NCBI GenBank assembly: GCA_037952775.1
Contig: JBANAY010000003.1
Span: 36,580,001-36,644,000 of the forward strand
Reading direction: 5' to 3'
Origin: Clonostachys chloroleuca
Lineage: Eukaryota; Ascomycota; Sordariomycetes; Hypocreales; Bionectriaceae
Length of the DNA: 64,000 nucleotides
Shown here: positions 25,802 through 36,146 of the stretch, in pieces
How the letters are laid out: each line of letters starts with the position of its first letter
Position numbering within the stretch: position 1 is the first letter of the stretch
Position numbers and translations under genes: made by a program
Notes under the pieces: model-generated
What the model was told of the DNA's origin: nothing
Database searches by the model: none
Seen by the model: the letters and a program-made list of their open reading frames with translations, nothing else

Positions 25802-26035
25802 ATGACTGTCTAATTTAACAGCTAATCAATAGTCTACTTTCGACAGATAGATTGCACATATACGAATTCAGTGTCTGATCCAAGAGCTAGTTAACAACCC
25901 AGTTGCAACTAATCGCACATATACAAAGATGCTATCCAATTTAATAGCAGATTAACAGTCGGTTCCGACAGCCAGATCGTGCACACATAATTAGGCCGCC
26001 CAATAGAGTAGCTGATCAACAGCGATGGCTAGACC
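25802..26035. repeat. Degenerate tandem repeats in a divergent promoter
   Basis: Two clear units (about 25802-25867 and 25929-25992) share the order CTAATTTAA-type core, AGC/AGATTAAC, TTTCGACAG/TTCCGACAG and ATTGCACATATA/TCGTGCACACATA. A weaker third copy follows at 26001-26035. They lie between the divergent esterase and hydrolase genes. Confidence 0.5.
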
Positions 26036-26413
26036 CGGCCTACAGGAAGCATCTGTTGAGCAGATACGCGGCTGATGCAACACCGTCGTAGGAATGCCCG
26101 ACCCTTCCCGACCGGGAGTTATGCCCCGACCCCTTTTCGGCGTAGAACTCGAGCGTCGCAGCACCTGCAGGCTGACGGCCCGGTGACCTGATAGGTAATT
26201 TGCCCCCTCCGCTTCAAGCGAGCCACAGGCCAAGAAATTGCTAACAAGACCCCTCTCCACTCTGTTCTACCGTTGGTCGTTGCGAAGTTCCAGCATTGAC
26301 TGCAAAAGGGTAGCATCCGGCAGCGTTTCTCTTCTCGCGTGGCTTTTCCCACGCGACTCTCATTCCCCCATCATTCATCTGTTTTTGTTTTGCTTGGCAC
26401 AAGACTGTTCATC

Positions 26414-27526
26414 ATGGCTGGCCCACAAGAACATCCGACCGTTTCTCGCCAGCCACTCAATGCATTGTTCCATCTGCTCTATGCTATTACCATTATCGTA
26501 CGCCTTCCGCTTTGGCTGATTGTTGCCCTACTTGCACGTCAAAATCCAAAGTGGTCGGTGAAACAGGCTCTTTCTCGCCCTATCGCCAAGGCTATCATCG
26601 ACTTGGAAGCTCGCATCGGCATCACGGAAAAGATCTCGCTCGAGCCGGGTAGTGAAGGAGACCGCTTCCAGGTAATCCAGCCGCATTCACTAGATCTGTA
26701 CAAAGGACCCCTATCATCTCCCAACGTTAGCCCCGAGGCAGTGGGTGCCACTTGGTTCCCGCAAGCCCCAGGCAAAGACATCAACTCAAAGACAGTTGCA
26801 CTTTATATCCATGGGGGCGGGTTTGTCATGCACAATGGCAGAAACAAGGAATGTAGCCACGCATGCAGGGCCTTGATAGGAAACGGGGATACTGGTATCG
26901 ATGCTGTGGTCTCGCTGCAGTATCGTCTATCTGGCTATGCTGGCCAGTACCCTTTTCCTGCTGCATTTCAAGACTGCCTGACAGCGTACCTTTATCTTAT
27001 CAATACACTTGGAGTTCCCGCTCAGCAGGTTGTGCTATGTGGCGATAGTGCTGGCGGCAACCTTATCATCTCCCTGCTACGGTATATCCAAGAATTTAGC
27101 GATCTGGGTATTCCAACTCCTAAATGTGCCGCTCTGTTCTCACCCTGGGTCTCACCATTAGATTATGATATGAGCAACAACCCCCGAGATAATACTGATT
27201 ATGTCCCTTCCTCATTCTTGGAATGGGGAGTTGTGACATACACAGCTGGCTTATCAGATGTATCGTCTAATCCATACATTGTACCTACTGGCCACGCGTT
27301 CGCCACGCCAGTGCCATTTTTTGTCAACACCGGCACGTCTGAGATTTTTCTCGATGATGTTCTGAAATGGGTCGATGAAATGCAGGCTGTTGCAGGTAAT
27401 CACATTGAGTTGCATCTAGAAGACTCAGGGGTACACGACACCTTCTTAGCTGGCACCTTGATCGGCTTTGAAAAAAGTGCACAAGATGCCATCGATCAGA
27501 TGGGGCCTTTTGTCCGCAAATTCTGA
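26414..27526 (+). CDS. Membrane-anchored alpha/beta hydrolase (HSL/steryl-acetyl-hydrolase type)
   Basis: A single exon of 370 residues from ATG 26414 (ATCATGGCT). An N-terminal hydrophobic segment (LLYAITIIVRLPLWLIVALLA, residues about 21-41) suggests a signal anchor. The catalytic domain has the oxyanion-hole motif HGGGF (133-137), QYRLSG, the nucleophile elbow GDSAGG (Ser212) and the C-terminal His in GVHDTF, i.e. a hormone-sensitive-lipase-like fold as in fungal steryl acetyl hydrolases. Likely an ER- or membrane-bound esterase. It is divergent from a secreted carboxylesterase, and another HSL-type enzyme follows 500 bp downstream on the other strand. Confidence 0.9.
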   Translation: MAGPQEHPTVSRQPLNALFHLLYAITIIVRLPLWLIVALLARQNPKWSVKQALSRPIAKAIIDLEARIGITEKISLEPGSEGDRFQVIQPHSLDLYKGPLSSPNVSPEAVGATWFPQAPGKDINSKTVALYIHGGGFVMHNGRNKECSHACRALIGNGDTGIDAVVSLQYRLSGYAGQYPFPAAFQDCLTAYLYLINTLGVPAQQVVLCGDSAGGNLIISLLRYIQEFSDLGIPTPKCAALFSPWVSPLDYDMSNNPRDNTDYVPSSFLEWGVVTYTAGLSDVSSNPYIVPTGHAFATPVPFFVNTGTSEIFLDDVLKWVDEMQAVAGNHIELHLEDSGVHDTFLAGTLIGFEKSAQDAIDQMGPFVRKF

Positions 27527-28019
27527 TCAGCCCGTGGTTGCCTGCGTTTTCAGGTTTATATGTGTTGCTGTGAGAAACCTAGCGATCGATATCGTCGCTT
27601 ACTGATGAGGCGATGTTTCTTGAAACTGCTGCAGCCGATTCTCACTAATAATAGCCTTAAAGCTCATTATAAAACTATAGATATACATTAAAATTCGGTT
27701 AATAAATAATAAGATGATCTAATCTTAAGTTTTATAAATTTCTTTTAGTTTAAACATGACTGTTTCAAACGGAGGCGTTGTAGCTTATTGAGGCGGGCTG
27801 GGCACCGTGGCCTGGTCACAGTTTTTTTGTCACTGATCTATAGAGTAGGTAGGATTATTACATTATATTCAGGATATATCCTTCAGGGGCTCCTCTTGAA
27901 GTATCTATATACATGTAGTAGGATGTTGTGAATCTAGTGCTTATGCAAATAATTATTAGACCGACCCTACTATTATTTCGATGATTCCAAGTCCTAGTCA
28001 CTTCATGCTGCGAAGAGGC
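27527..28019. other. AT-rich convergent 3' region
   Basis: About 490 bp between convergent genes, AT-rich (27640-27740 especially). No gene seen. Confidence 0.6.
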
Positions 28020-29075
28020 TTAGGGTGTAAGCTTGTCAGTGATCCAAAGATAGCGGGCACTCCAGGCCCTTTGGGAAACACGAGCAGTCGGCACCATCAC
28101 GTCGGAGCCGTGGAACGCCCCAGCACTGACGTGGGACTCGACCAAGTTACCAGCCTCCCACAAGGCCTGAGTAAATTTAGCAACGGGCGATCTGAATAGC
28201 TCAGCACTTCCGGTGTCGATGAAAACGGGAGGAAGGTTGGCGAGGTTCTTGGCTCGTGCTGGCACATAGTATGGGTTCTTGGCCTTGTCGCCGGGCTTGT
28301 CACCGAGGTAGGCCTTCCATGCCATTTGATCAGTCTCAGCGGACCAGGCTGGCGCAGCATTGCCGCTGAAAATGGCTTGCTCCGACGCCGCAATGCTGTT
28401 GTCGAGCATGGGATAGTGCAGCATGAGTCCCTTGAGTGTGAGCTTGTCGGTTGGCTTGCGATCACGCACCATCATCCCAAGAGCGGCAGCCAGACCGCCG
28501 CCAGAACTTGATCCCCAAACCAATGCCTTGCTAGGGTCTAGGCCCAAAGACTGCGCATTATTCGCAGCCCAGACAAGCCCGGCGTAGACATCCTCGATAG
28601 CAGCCGGGGCGGGATGTTCTGGAGCAAGACGGTACTCGGCCGTGACAATAACTAAGCCGAGACTATGCGCGAGCTCAAAGCCAGCGGCAATCAGGTAGAA
28701 GCGGTTTCCGAGAATCAGACCACCCCCGTGGATATAGTAGACCCATGGGCGCGAAGAACCTGCCGGAATATTGTCGGGAGTTATGACTGAAACCGTCATG
28801 TTGTATCCCTGGTAACTGGGAACGGCATGCTCAACGTGAGTGAACGGCTGGCCGCCTAGCACTGTTTCGGCGTTGTACTCGGCAGTCTCTTGTTGTCTGA
28901 TAGCTGGGATCATATCAAGAGTCAAAATGGCTGGCAGGGGATACTCGGCCAGAGCTGGGGCAACTTCTTCATCGTACACTGGTGCAGCCGCTGCCCGTGG
29001 GGAGACAGCGGGGGAGGAAGAGACGGTGGCAGCCAGAAGGCTTAGTGCCGCGACAGCTTTGGTAGAGAACAGCAT
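28020..29075 (-). CDS. Secreted alpha/beta hydrolase (HSL-type esterase)
   Basis: A single exon of 351 residues. The signal peptide (MLFSTKAVAALSLLAATVSSS) is followed by an Ala-rich stretch, then HGGGLILGN (oxyanion hole, about 116-124), EYRLAPEHPAPAA, the nucleophile elbow GSSSGG (Ser190) and the C-terminal His in GAFHGSD. This is the GDSAG-type HSL family with Asp replaced by Ser next to the nucleophile. Likely an extracellular short-chain esterase. It is convergent with the membrane-anchored hydrolase and divergent from the membrane protein at 30609. Confidence 0.92.
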   Translation of the reverse strand: MLFSTKAVAALSLLAATVSSSPAVSPRAAAAPVYDEEVAPALAEYPLPAILTLDMIPAIRQQETAEYNAETVLGGQPFTHVEHAVPSYQGYNMTVSVITPDNIPAGSSRPWVYYIHGGGLILGNRFYLIAAGFELAHSLGLVIVTAEYRLAPEHPAPAAIEDVYAGLVWAANNAQSLGLDPSKALVWGSSSGGGLAAALGMMVRDRKPTDKLTLKGLMLHYPMLDNSIAASEQAIFSGNAAPAWSAETDQMAWKAYLGDKPGDKAKNPYYVPARAKNLANLPPVFIDTGSAELFRSPVAKFTQALWEAGNLVESHVSAGAFHGSDVMVPTARVSQRAWSARYLWITDKLTP

Positions 29076-29591
29076 CTTAAAGGGAGCACCTCAACACAAA
29101 TGACTGTATAAGGGTTGAAAGATAATCAGAGTGGAACTGAGAGAGAAATATGTCGTGCAGGTTATTCTAGAACTTATATGGAGGGTCGGAATGCCGACAA
29201 CCGGTTAAGCGATCTGGACGTCTGCCACGTGCACTACGGCCCCCTACATCTATGACCCCCATGCTATATCACATATTTCCGTTCCCTGGTTGGCAATAAT
29301 CAAATTATTCGAAGTGGCAAAGCCTGCGTTTTGCAAATCTGACCTGCATAGTATTTGCTTGAGGGTTACGCTACCGAACTACCAGGTCTGACTAGTCAAC
29401 CACCTCTCCAGGCGCTACGGCCATGCTTCCAGGGGGCCTCAGAGCGCTATATTAATGAAATGCTTTTGCCTATAAGCACTATCCTTCATAGAATTTAATT
29501 CCTTCTCTACCGCTATGTAGCCTTTTCCGAAAGTGACCGTCACGCGCGCAGAAGTGGCTGACTACGTGTAGCAACAGGGTGGTGGGAAGAA

Positions 29592-29670
29592 TCGGATGAG
29601 AGTTGGAGGACAAAGTAAGAACAGCAATTAAAGATGCCAGGCCCGACATCTCAACACGATGAATAGGTGG
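29592..29670 (+). repeat. Dispersed repeat, copy D
   Basis: About 75 bp ending in TCTCAACACGATGAAT, aligning with copies at 38072, 47521 (reverse), 49266 and 49471. Shared blocks are AACAGCAAT, GCCCGACA and TCAACAC(A/G)ATGA. Confidence 0.6.
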
Positions 29671-29977
29671 TTCGATGGCAAAATCCTTTCTTGATTTCTC
29701 TTGACAAGTGGAGTTGGATCTAGGGCGGCGTGGGAAGAGAGGAGGGGAGGAGGGGGGTGTGGTTAATATATTCCATTCCATTAAGTGCCTTGGAGCCCAT
29801 CGCTTAGGTCAGACCACAAAGGATCTTGTCTGGGGCCGGCGAATTATACATAATAGCAGAGTGGGGGGCATGTAAAATGGAGTCAACTCGTTTGGGAAAT
29901 CCCCGAAACAGCAACACCTTGCGACCTGCTGCTATGAACTGCGGGGCACCGCAATGGGGTTGCATTATGTGACGTTG

Positions 29978-30196
29978 GCTTACCATCGGTCCATGTGAGA
30001 GCAGGATTCCCTTACACAGCCACCACGTTAAGTCCAAAACCTGCTATTCCGATACGATATTGGAGACCGCTGCGTGCATGGCACCATCAACTGGCTCGGC
30101 AGTTTCCCGTAAGAGGGTTCTGTACTGAATAGAGGTCTCTCCGGTGTGTCTACAGAGTATCCATAAACAAGTTTGACTGCCGAGCCCCTGTCATCA
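29978..30196 (+). repeat. Degenerate direct repeat, unit 1
   Basis: Aligns over its length with 30318-30550. Matching blocks include GCAGGATTCC, TGTGCATG-type, GGTTCTG..CTG, CTCTC, CAGAGTAT, AAACAAG and GTCATC. It lies upstream of the membrane-protein gene. Confidence 0.6.
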
Positions 30197-30317
30197 CTCA
30201 CCCACCCAAACACCCGAGACAGCTGTTAGCCAGTTGCCGTGAACTGTAGGGGCAACACTAGCACACGAATGTACTGAATACTTGGTGTGGTGGTTGGGGT
30301 CCCATTATAAGATATTA

Positions 30318-30550
30318 GCTTACTACCATTACATGGCAGGATTCCTTTATGCAGTCATCACATCATGCCCGAGACATGCGGTAGATATCAGCGACCCTTG
30401 TGTGCATGTCATCACCAACTAGTTCGTCATTTCACAAAAGCGTTTTGTGTTCCATCCAGAGAAGGATTCTGCGCTGTATATTGACCTCTCTCGTGCTTGG
30501 CTCTCCCCTGCAGAGTATAAACAAGCTTGAGTGCCGAGGCCATGTCATCT
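30318..30550 (+). repeat. Degenerate direct repeat, unit 2
   Basis: Second copy of the 29978-30196 unit, ending about 60 bp before the ATG at 30609. The proximal promoter/5' UTR of that gene thus exists twice. Confidence 0.6.
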
Positions 30551-30608
30551 GTCGCCTCAACAGAGATGCCACTGCGTTCTCTTCTCTGCCTCCCCCACAC
30601 CCCCCAAA

Positions 30609-31889
30609 ATGAATGATGACGATCTAATCGTTGTGATCGGGGCCATTGGTGCCGTGTTATCCATCATCATTGCCGCCATTCGCTTCTATGGCAGACATAT
30701 GATGAAGAGCGGGGTAGGCTTGGATGACTGGTTTCTTCTTCTATCAGTCGTCACGCTGGTAATAGCCGATGTCATCGTTGTTGTTGGTCAGTCGCCTATA
30801 TCTACAGATTCCGGAAGACTTTATTGATTAACAGAAACCCAGCCAACGTTACCTATCCCGAGAGCGCGAAGAATGCCCTACACAAGGGTAAAGACGATGC
30901 CCAATACACATACGGCCAAGATGATATCGACTACACCAGACTGAGCTTCTTCTCCGCCATTCTTTACTTCACAACTGTCTCCACGACGAAGCTGTCCATC
31001 CTTCTCATGTACAAGCGCATCTTCTCCATCGATCGATATTTTCGCCTCCAGATTATGGCCCTGATTGTCATTACGGCTGGGTTCTGGATCAGTATGACCG
31101 TCAGCAATCTACTGAACTGCATCCCGATCGAGATGTCCTGGATCCCGTCCGACGACGAGTCGAAGTACTGCTTCAACTACAATGTATACTGGCTGGCGTG
31201 CGGAATAGTCGAGTGCATACTTGATCTGGTGATCCTCATAATGCCAGTAAGAGTGGTGTATGGCTTAAAACTTAGCCAGGGGAGAAGGATCGCTGTTGCT
31301 GGCGTGTTCCTTCTTGGTGTTTTGTAAGTCGGCCTATTGCTACGTCGCTAGTGAACGTTAGGATATGTTAAGCTAGAAAAGCTGACCAAGAACCAGTGTT
31401 ATTATATCCGGCATAGTCAAGGTCGCACGCAGTTATATTCCAGGAAGCCGACAGCTCGACCTTACACAAACCTCTCTGTGGTCGGCAGTCCACATCTGCA
31501 CAGGCATCATCTGTGCGTGTCTCCCGGTTTGCTGGCCTGTGTTCCTACGGATGGTGAAGAGAGGGCCCCTTTCCAAAGCATCTTCGGTGCCGTCGAATCA
31601 AACACCGTGGTCCGGCGGATCTGGTGGTCGTCGATATCCCCAACGCCGTGGCTCTCGGAGTGGGTCAAAGTCTAAAGATCAATCAACCGAAATTTACAGC
31701 CCGCAGTTCGGTGGCAGCTCTGATGTTCATGAACTGCTGGTTCGTGATACGGATAAGACAGGATATGCACCGCCAGTACATAACCAGATGGGGTATGCAC
31801 CACCAGTATACAATCAGACGGGATATGCACCACAAGGGCATACTGAAATACGAGTCAATTACGATGGACATGGGAGCTTAGCACGATGA
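30609..31889 (+). CDS. Rhodopsin/PTH11-like seven-helix membrane protein
   Basis: ATG at 30609 (AAAATGAAT). Exon 1 carries helix 1 (VIGAIGAVLSIIIAAIR) and the family motif GLDDW between helices 1 and 2. The central exon has LSILLMYKRIF and a CxxNYNVYW segment, and exon 3 has the last helices with LDLTQTSLWSAVHICTGIICA. This pattern is typical of the fungal 'rhodopsin domain' (SAT4/PTH11-like) integral membrane family, found in many secondary-metabolite loci. Intron 2 is GT-AG and in phase. At intron 1 the best donor (about 30787) and acceptor (about 30834) join one base out of phase. The cytoplasmic tail has three tandem GYAPPV.NQ-type repeats. Function of the family is unknown. Confidence 0.8.
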
Positions 31890-32655
31890 TAAGAATATAT
31901 GATACCTGCCGTAGAGAAACTTTGATTAAATAGCAATCTCGCCTGTTAATTTGAAACTTTAGATTTAAACACAAACAGAGACAGTTAGCATGAGAGCAGC
32001 TAAGCCGACCTTAGGTACATCAATGTTGACTATTTCAGAAATGAGGAACTCAATTGGAAATTCCGAAGCGTATGAGTAATATTTACGAGGCCAAAATATT
32101 CCTCGAGTGGTGCCAAGCCTTGTCAATGGCTCATCTTGTAAATAGGTATAATCCAAGTCACATACTCCCTCCTTGCTTTACCCTGTAGACTGCCCTGTAT
32201 TAGCACTCACGCAATATTCTCAAATAACTCTAGCTGTTTTGGAAATTAGAAATACAGAAAATAACTATCCTGGGTAGAATCTAACTTTTTTTTCGTAATG
32301 GCTAGGTTAGTGCCGCTTGAGTTAACCGTATACGTAAGTACTGGTTTAATGCCAAAATGTGGAGGCATCAGCTTAGTGAACAACCGACTTGATTCGAACA
32401 TCAGCTTGCTGAACAACTCACTTCGTTCGAGCTTCTTTACTCAAGCTAGCGCTCATATGTTGAGTTCTTAGATGACTGTTACATGAAGTCTATTGATCAG
32501 TCTGCTTCATAGACTGGACAAGATAACACTGATACAACACTCGATAAAACCGCATATTCTTCTGTCCTTACAGTGCGCACCTTGACGTTTTGGAAGACTA
32601 ACTCTATGAATTAACATAAGGAAAAGACAGAATATATCTCAGCCTAGAAGAGCCT
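31890..32655. other. AT-rich convergent 3' region
   Basis: About 770 bp, AT-rich, between convergent genes. No gene supported. Confidence 0.6.
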
Positions 32656-33786
32656 TTAAGGTTTCTTCTCATAGCATAGAATAGTATAACTAGCCGTCTC
32701 ATGGCTGTATGCGCGCTTCATGGAACGCATTCCCCGCAAATACCCAATAGAATCCCTCCCCTGAGATATGGCATATAATAAAGACCCTAATGGCAAGGTA
32801 GTATCCCTAAATGGATAGTTGCATGATTAGAGCCGATGTCAATTTAGTGGGATGTCCAAAGCTCAGATCGCTTGAACAAGGTAACTTACCACGTTTTCGC
32901 CACGCTCTTGGTAATGTCGATCGGCTCATGGCGCGGCGAGAGGCCAGCATCCCTGGCCATTTGTGTGTACTCGTCCACGGTGCCCAGCTGGGGGCACATG
33001 TGGTTACGCGATATGGAGTCGAGCTCCTTCTGTGCGCTCGCTGACGGCTTCTCAGCCGTCCTGAACATGTCGGCGACGACGATGCAGCCGCCGGGCTCGA
33101 GCAGCGCTGAGGCCGAGTCGAAGAAGAGCTTCCTCCCGTGCAGGTGGAAGACGACCTCGGACACCCAGACGCAGTCAAACTTCTCACCCCGCTCGGGCCC
33201 CAGATACTCACGCATCTGCTCGAAGTCGAGATGAAGGATCCGCACGGCACCAGCCTCGTTCCCCTCGGCGCTGGCTGGGGAGGGGTACTGGACAAAGTCC
33301 GTGCTCGGTGACGATGACGAGGACCCCAGCTTGGCCACCTCATCTACCATTAGCCGCCGTGCGATCTCCACCTGGCGCTCGCTGTTGGTGATGCCCGTCA
33401 CCTTGCAGCCAAGCTCACGGGCGAGATACCTGGCAGTGCCGCCAATGCCGCACCCGACGTCCAGAATTCTGGAGCCGGCGGAAACTCCCGATGACTCGAC
33501 CAGACGCAGGACTTGGTTGATCTGCGCCTGCGCATCGGTGTCTGTTGGCGACTTGTAGTAGCCCTGGTGGATGTGTTCTCCCCTGGTTGGCAGCGTCAGC
33601 ACGCAAATTGGATAACATTGGTTGGAATAAGCAGGTTCGGGGAGCACCCTACCATACTTTGAGAAACAGGTCTGAAGTCACGTTGTAGTGCTTTTGGATC
33701 CTCTTCTTGAGACGCGTTGTCTCGATCTTTGCTTTGTCGTCACCAGGTTCGGCGGCTTGCTTTTGCTGGCCCTTCATTTCTGACAT
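32656..33786 (-). CDS. SAM-dependent methyltransferase (tocopherol/sterol-methyltransferase-like)
   Basis: Three exons (33786-33653, 33582-32890, 32806-32656) join in phase into 325 residues. The start context is ACAATGTCA. SDLFLKVWGEHIHQGYY precedes motif I ILDVGCGIGGTARYLA (about residues 85-100). LDFEQM and FDCVWVSEVV follow as later SAM-binding/acceptor motifs, and the short last exon carries ISQGRDSIGYLRGMRSM, a conserved C-terminal block of this group. These soluble class-I enzymes methylate C, N or O atoms of lipids, e.g. gamma-tocopherol or sterols. It is the nearest neighbour, divergently placed, of the oxoamine synthase and PKS, so a tailoring methylation (amino or hydroxyl group) is the natural inference. 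Frame intact. Confidence 0.9.
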
Positions 33787-36146
33787 TGTGTAGACTTGGC
33801 AGAATGTGTAGTAAGCGCTGGGCAAGTAGGTGTCGGCGAATTGAAAGGGCCGGTGGTTTTCTACTTGTTAAGTAGGGCTGGTAAGCGCTGCCAGTTGTCA
33901 ATACGAAATTGCCTACACGAACCAACCGTCAACCATGTACGTCGTCCTTGACCGCAGATTGTTGCATGATCTATATACACCCCCGGTGAGAATAGGGCGT
34001 GCGAAAACGATCTCAGGCATTAGTAATATAAAGCTGTCGTTATAGAAGCTAGTTATTAATATACTAGATCAACTACAAGTTACAACTGTAGGAGAGTTCT
34101 TTAGTTAATTACCAGATATGTATTGTATTGTTTTCTTTATCTCACCTCCATATGCTATGGAGATTGTAGGTTAAATAAAGGCTACAATCAGCTGACGTTT
34201 GTGATGCCTAGGACCTGTAAGCACCGCAAGGTAGCAGGGGGCAGGGTGTTATGTAGAAGCGGCTGCGGACGTCAGCGAGAGCTTGAGCTTACGGAACCCT
34301 TTAAGTCACCCTACAATGTACTGTCATAACGTGGAGCCCATGTTTGCAGCAGCTATTGTGATTTGCTACAGCCCCATCATAGTCAACGTCGCAATCAGCA
34401 TCGTGGAGACAGGCAGAGGTGTCTATCCAACTTCCAGCTTACAGGTGGCTGGAGGAAGCCCACATGCTCTTATTACAGGCCGTAAGTGTAGCTTGATAGC
34501 GGTTAAGTCCTTCTTTTGGTTGGCAATGCGTTATGGGGCACTTGCGCATGAGTGCTGACTTTGCCAAGGACCCAAGGTTCTCAAATCAAGTTTCATCTCC
34601 CCCAAAGTACCAAGACGCCAAGATGTTGCTCCCCCGCGGAGCCTTATCACCGGCGGTAACATGGGTTCAAGTGCCCGTGCATGTTGCGATTTGCGACTCG
34701 TCTAGGGCTGACTGACATTTGGCCATTCTCGACCAGCCCTCTCGCAGTCAACAGTGCATGTCCACGGCTGGTCAAAACGAAGAGTACTACTGATGATGTC
34801 AATAAGCAAGGATCGGCAAATGGGCAAATGGACCTTACCAATTGCGTAGGCTGCCCGAGCGAAGGGACTGCCACCAATGTGATGGAGAGTCAGATATTAC
34901 TATGTACCTTAGCCATCAATCAGTTGGACCAATAACTCATGCAGACAACGCCACGCCCCCTGTTCTCCCAGTTGGGTCTTTGGTCGGCGATATAAAAAAC
35001 AGGACTACGCCGTGCCACGGCCCGGCCATTACTGCATATAGTGCTTGGGTCTACCGGCAGGGCATACAACGGCGGTATTATTAAAGGAATAGGATTCCAT
35101 GCGCGCGACGGATCGAATCTTCACTCCACACAACCTTTGTACATGAACCATGGTTGTCTGCGGGTGAAGGAAACCACAGGACAGTAATTAACTGGAGCGA
35201 GATGCAACTACATGCCATCTTTTCGCCCTTTTTGGACATATGTGAACGACCTCGGCTCATACTTCTTAACAAAGACATGTTGGCTACCGTCCAGGTTCCG
35301 CTCGCCCAATACGTCTTCAATGGGCAGGTACCAGTCCCCATGGTTTAATCTATCTGCGGCACTACATACCTTGCCGTGGGGTGATAATGCAGTACTATGT
35401 GTTCCTGGTGACATCTGGCCCACCCCTCAGACTGCTTCTCTCTCAGCTGCACAAGTACCTGATACCGTTCGCGCCAAATACTTGCGAGCCAATCCACTAA
35501 CCCTTCTCCTGGAAGTTCTTAGTTCAATCGGCATTACTCTAACACTAGATCCTCCACGGGGGTCCGGTATTCTCGTGCTCGGAACACAATCCCCATTCGG
35601 TTGCTTTCATTATTCCTTTCAGTCAGCAACCATGGTTCCTGCATAGAACCCTGGCCCTTGATTGTCAGACAATGTCCATGAGATCACCACGTCGATTATA
35701 TGCGCGCATGCACAGGATGTCGAACCGAATGTAACTCAAAATAGCTCCGCTATGGTGTGTAGGTAAGTTTATTATCTGATTTCTATGCTCATAGAATTAG
35801 TAGTGCAGGCGGAACAAACAACGCACAGAAGCTCTTCTCAGATGTATTCGAAGGTGGGGTCCGTACTTGCGATATATTATGTAGTAAGGTATTGGGCCAT
35901 ACCAATCTCCAGGCCATCAAGTGCAGACAGGGGATTTGTTTCTAAAGGCTCCTGGGGGGGCACCCAATATCAGATTTATCAGCTCGCATCCAGTAAGCTG
36001 TATCTGGCATAGGGGCATAGTGCTAAGAATTAGTGAGGCTACAGCAAGCTTCTTCCTGCTCCCTTACAGGACCGCCAGTACGGATTTCGACCTTGATCTC
36101 CAACCTTTGGTCTTGTTGCAGTGAACCAACCTCAGACCCTTGCATC
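33787..36146. other. 2.4-kb intergenic region of the core cluster
   Basis: Lies between the divergent methyltransferase and oxoamine synthase. It contains only short frames, e.g. 35212-35646 (+), with no motif. Probably promoter sequence plus decayed DNA. Confidence 0.5.

Noticed and set aside
35212..35646. 144-residue + strand frame in the core-cluster intergenic region
   Set aside because: No conserved motif. It would be an isolated frame with poor start context.
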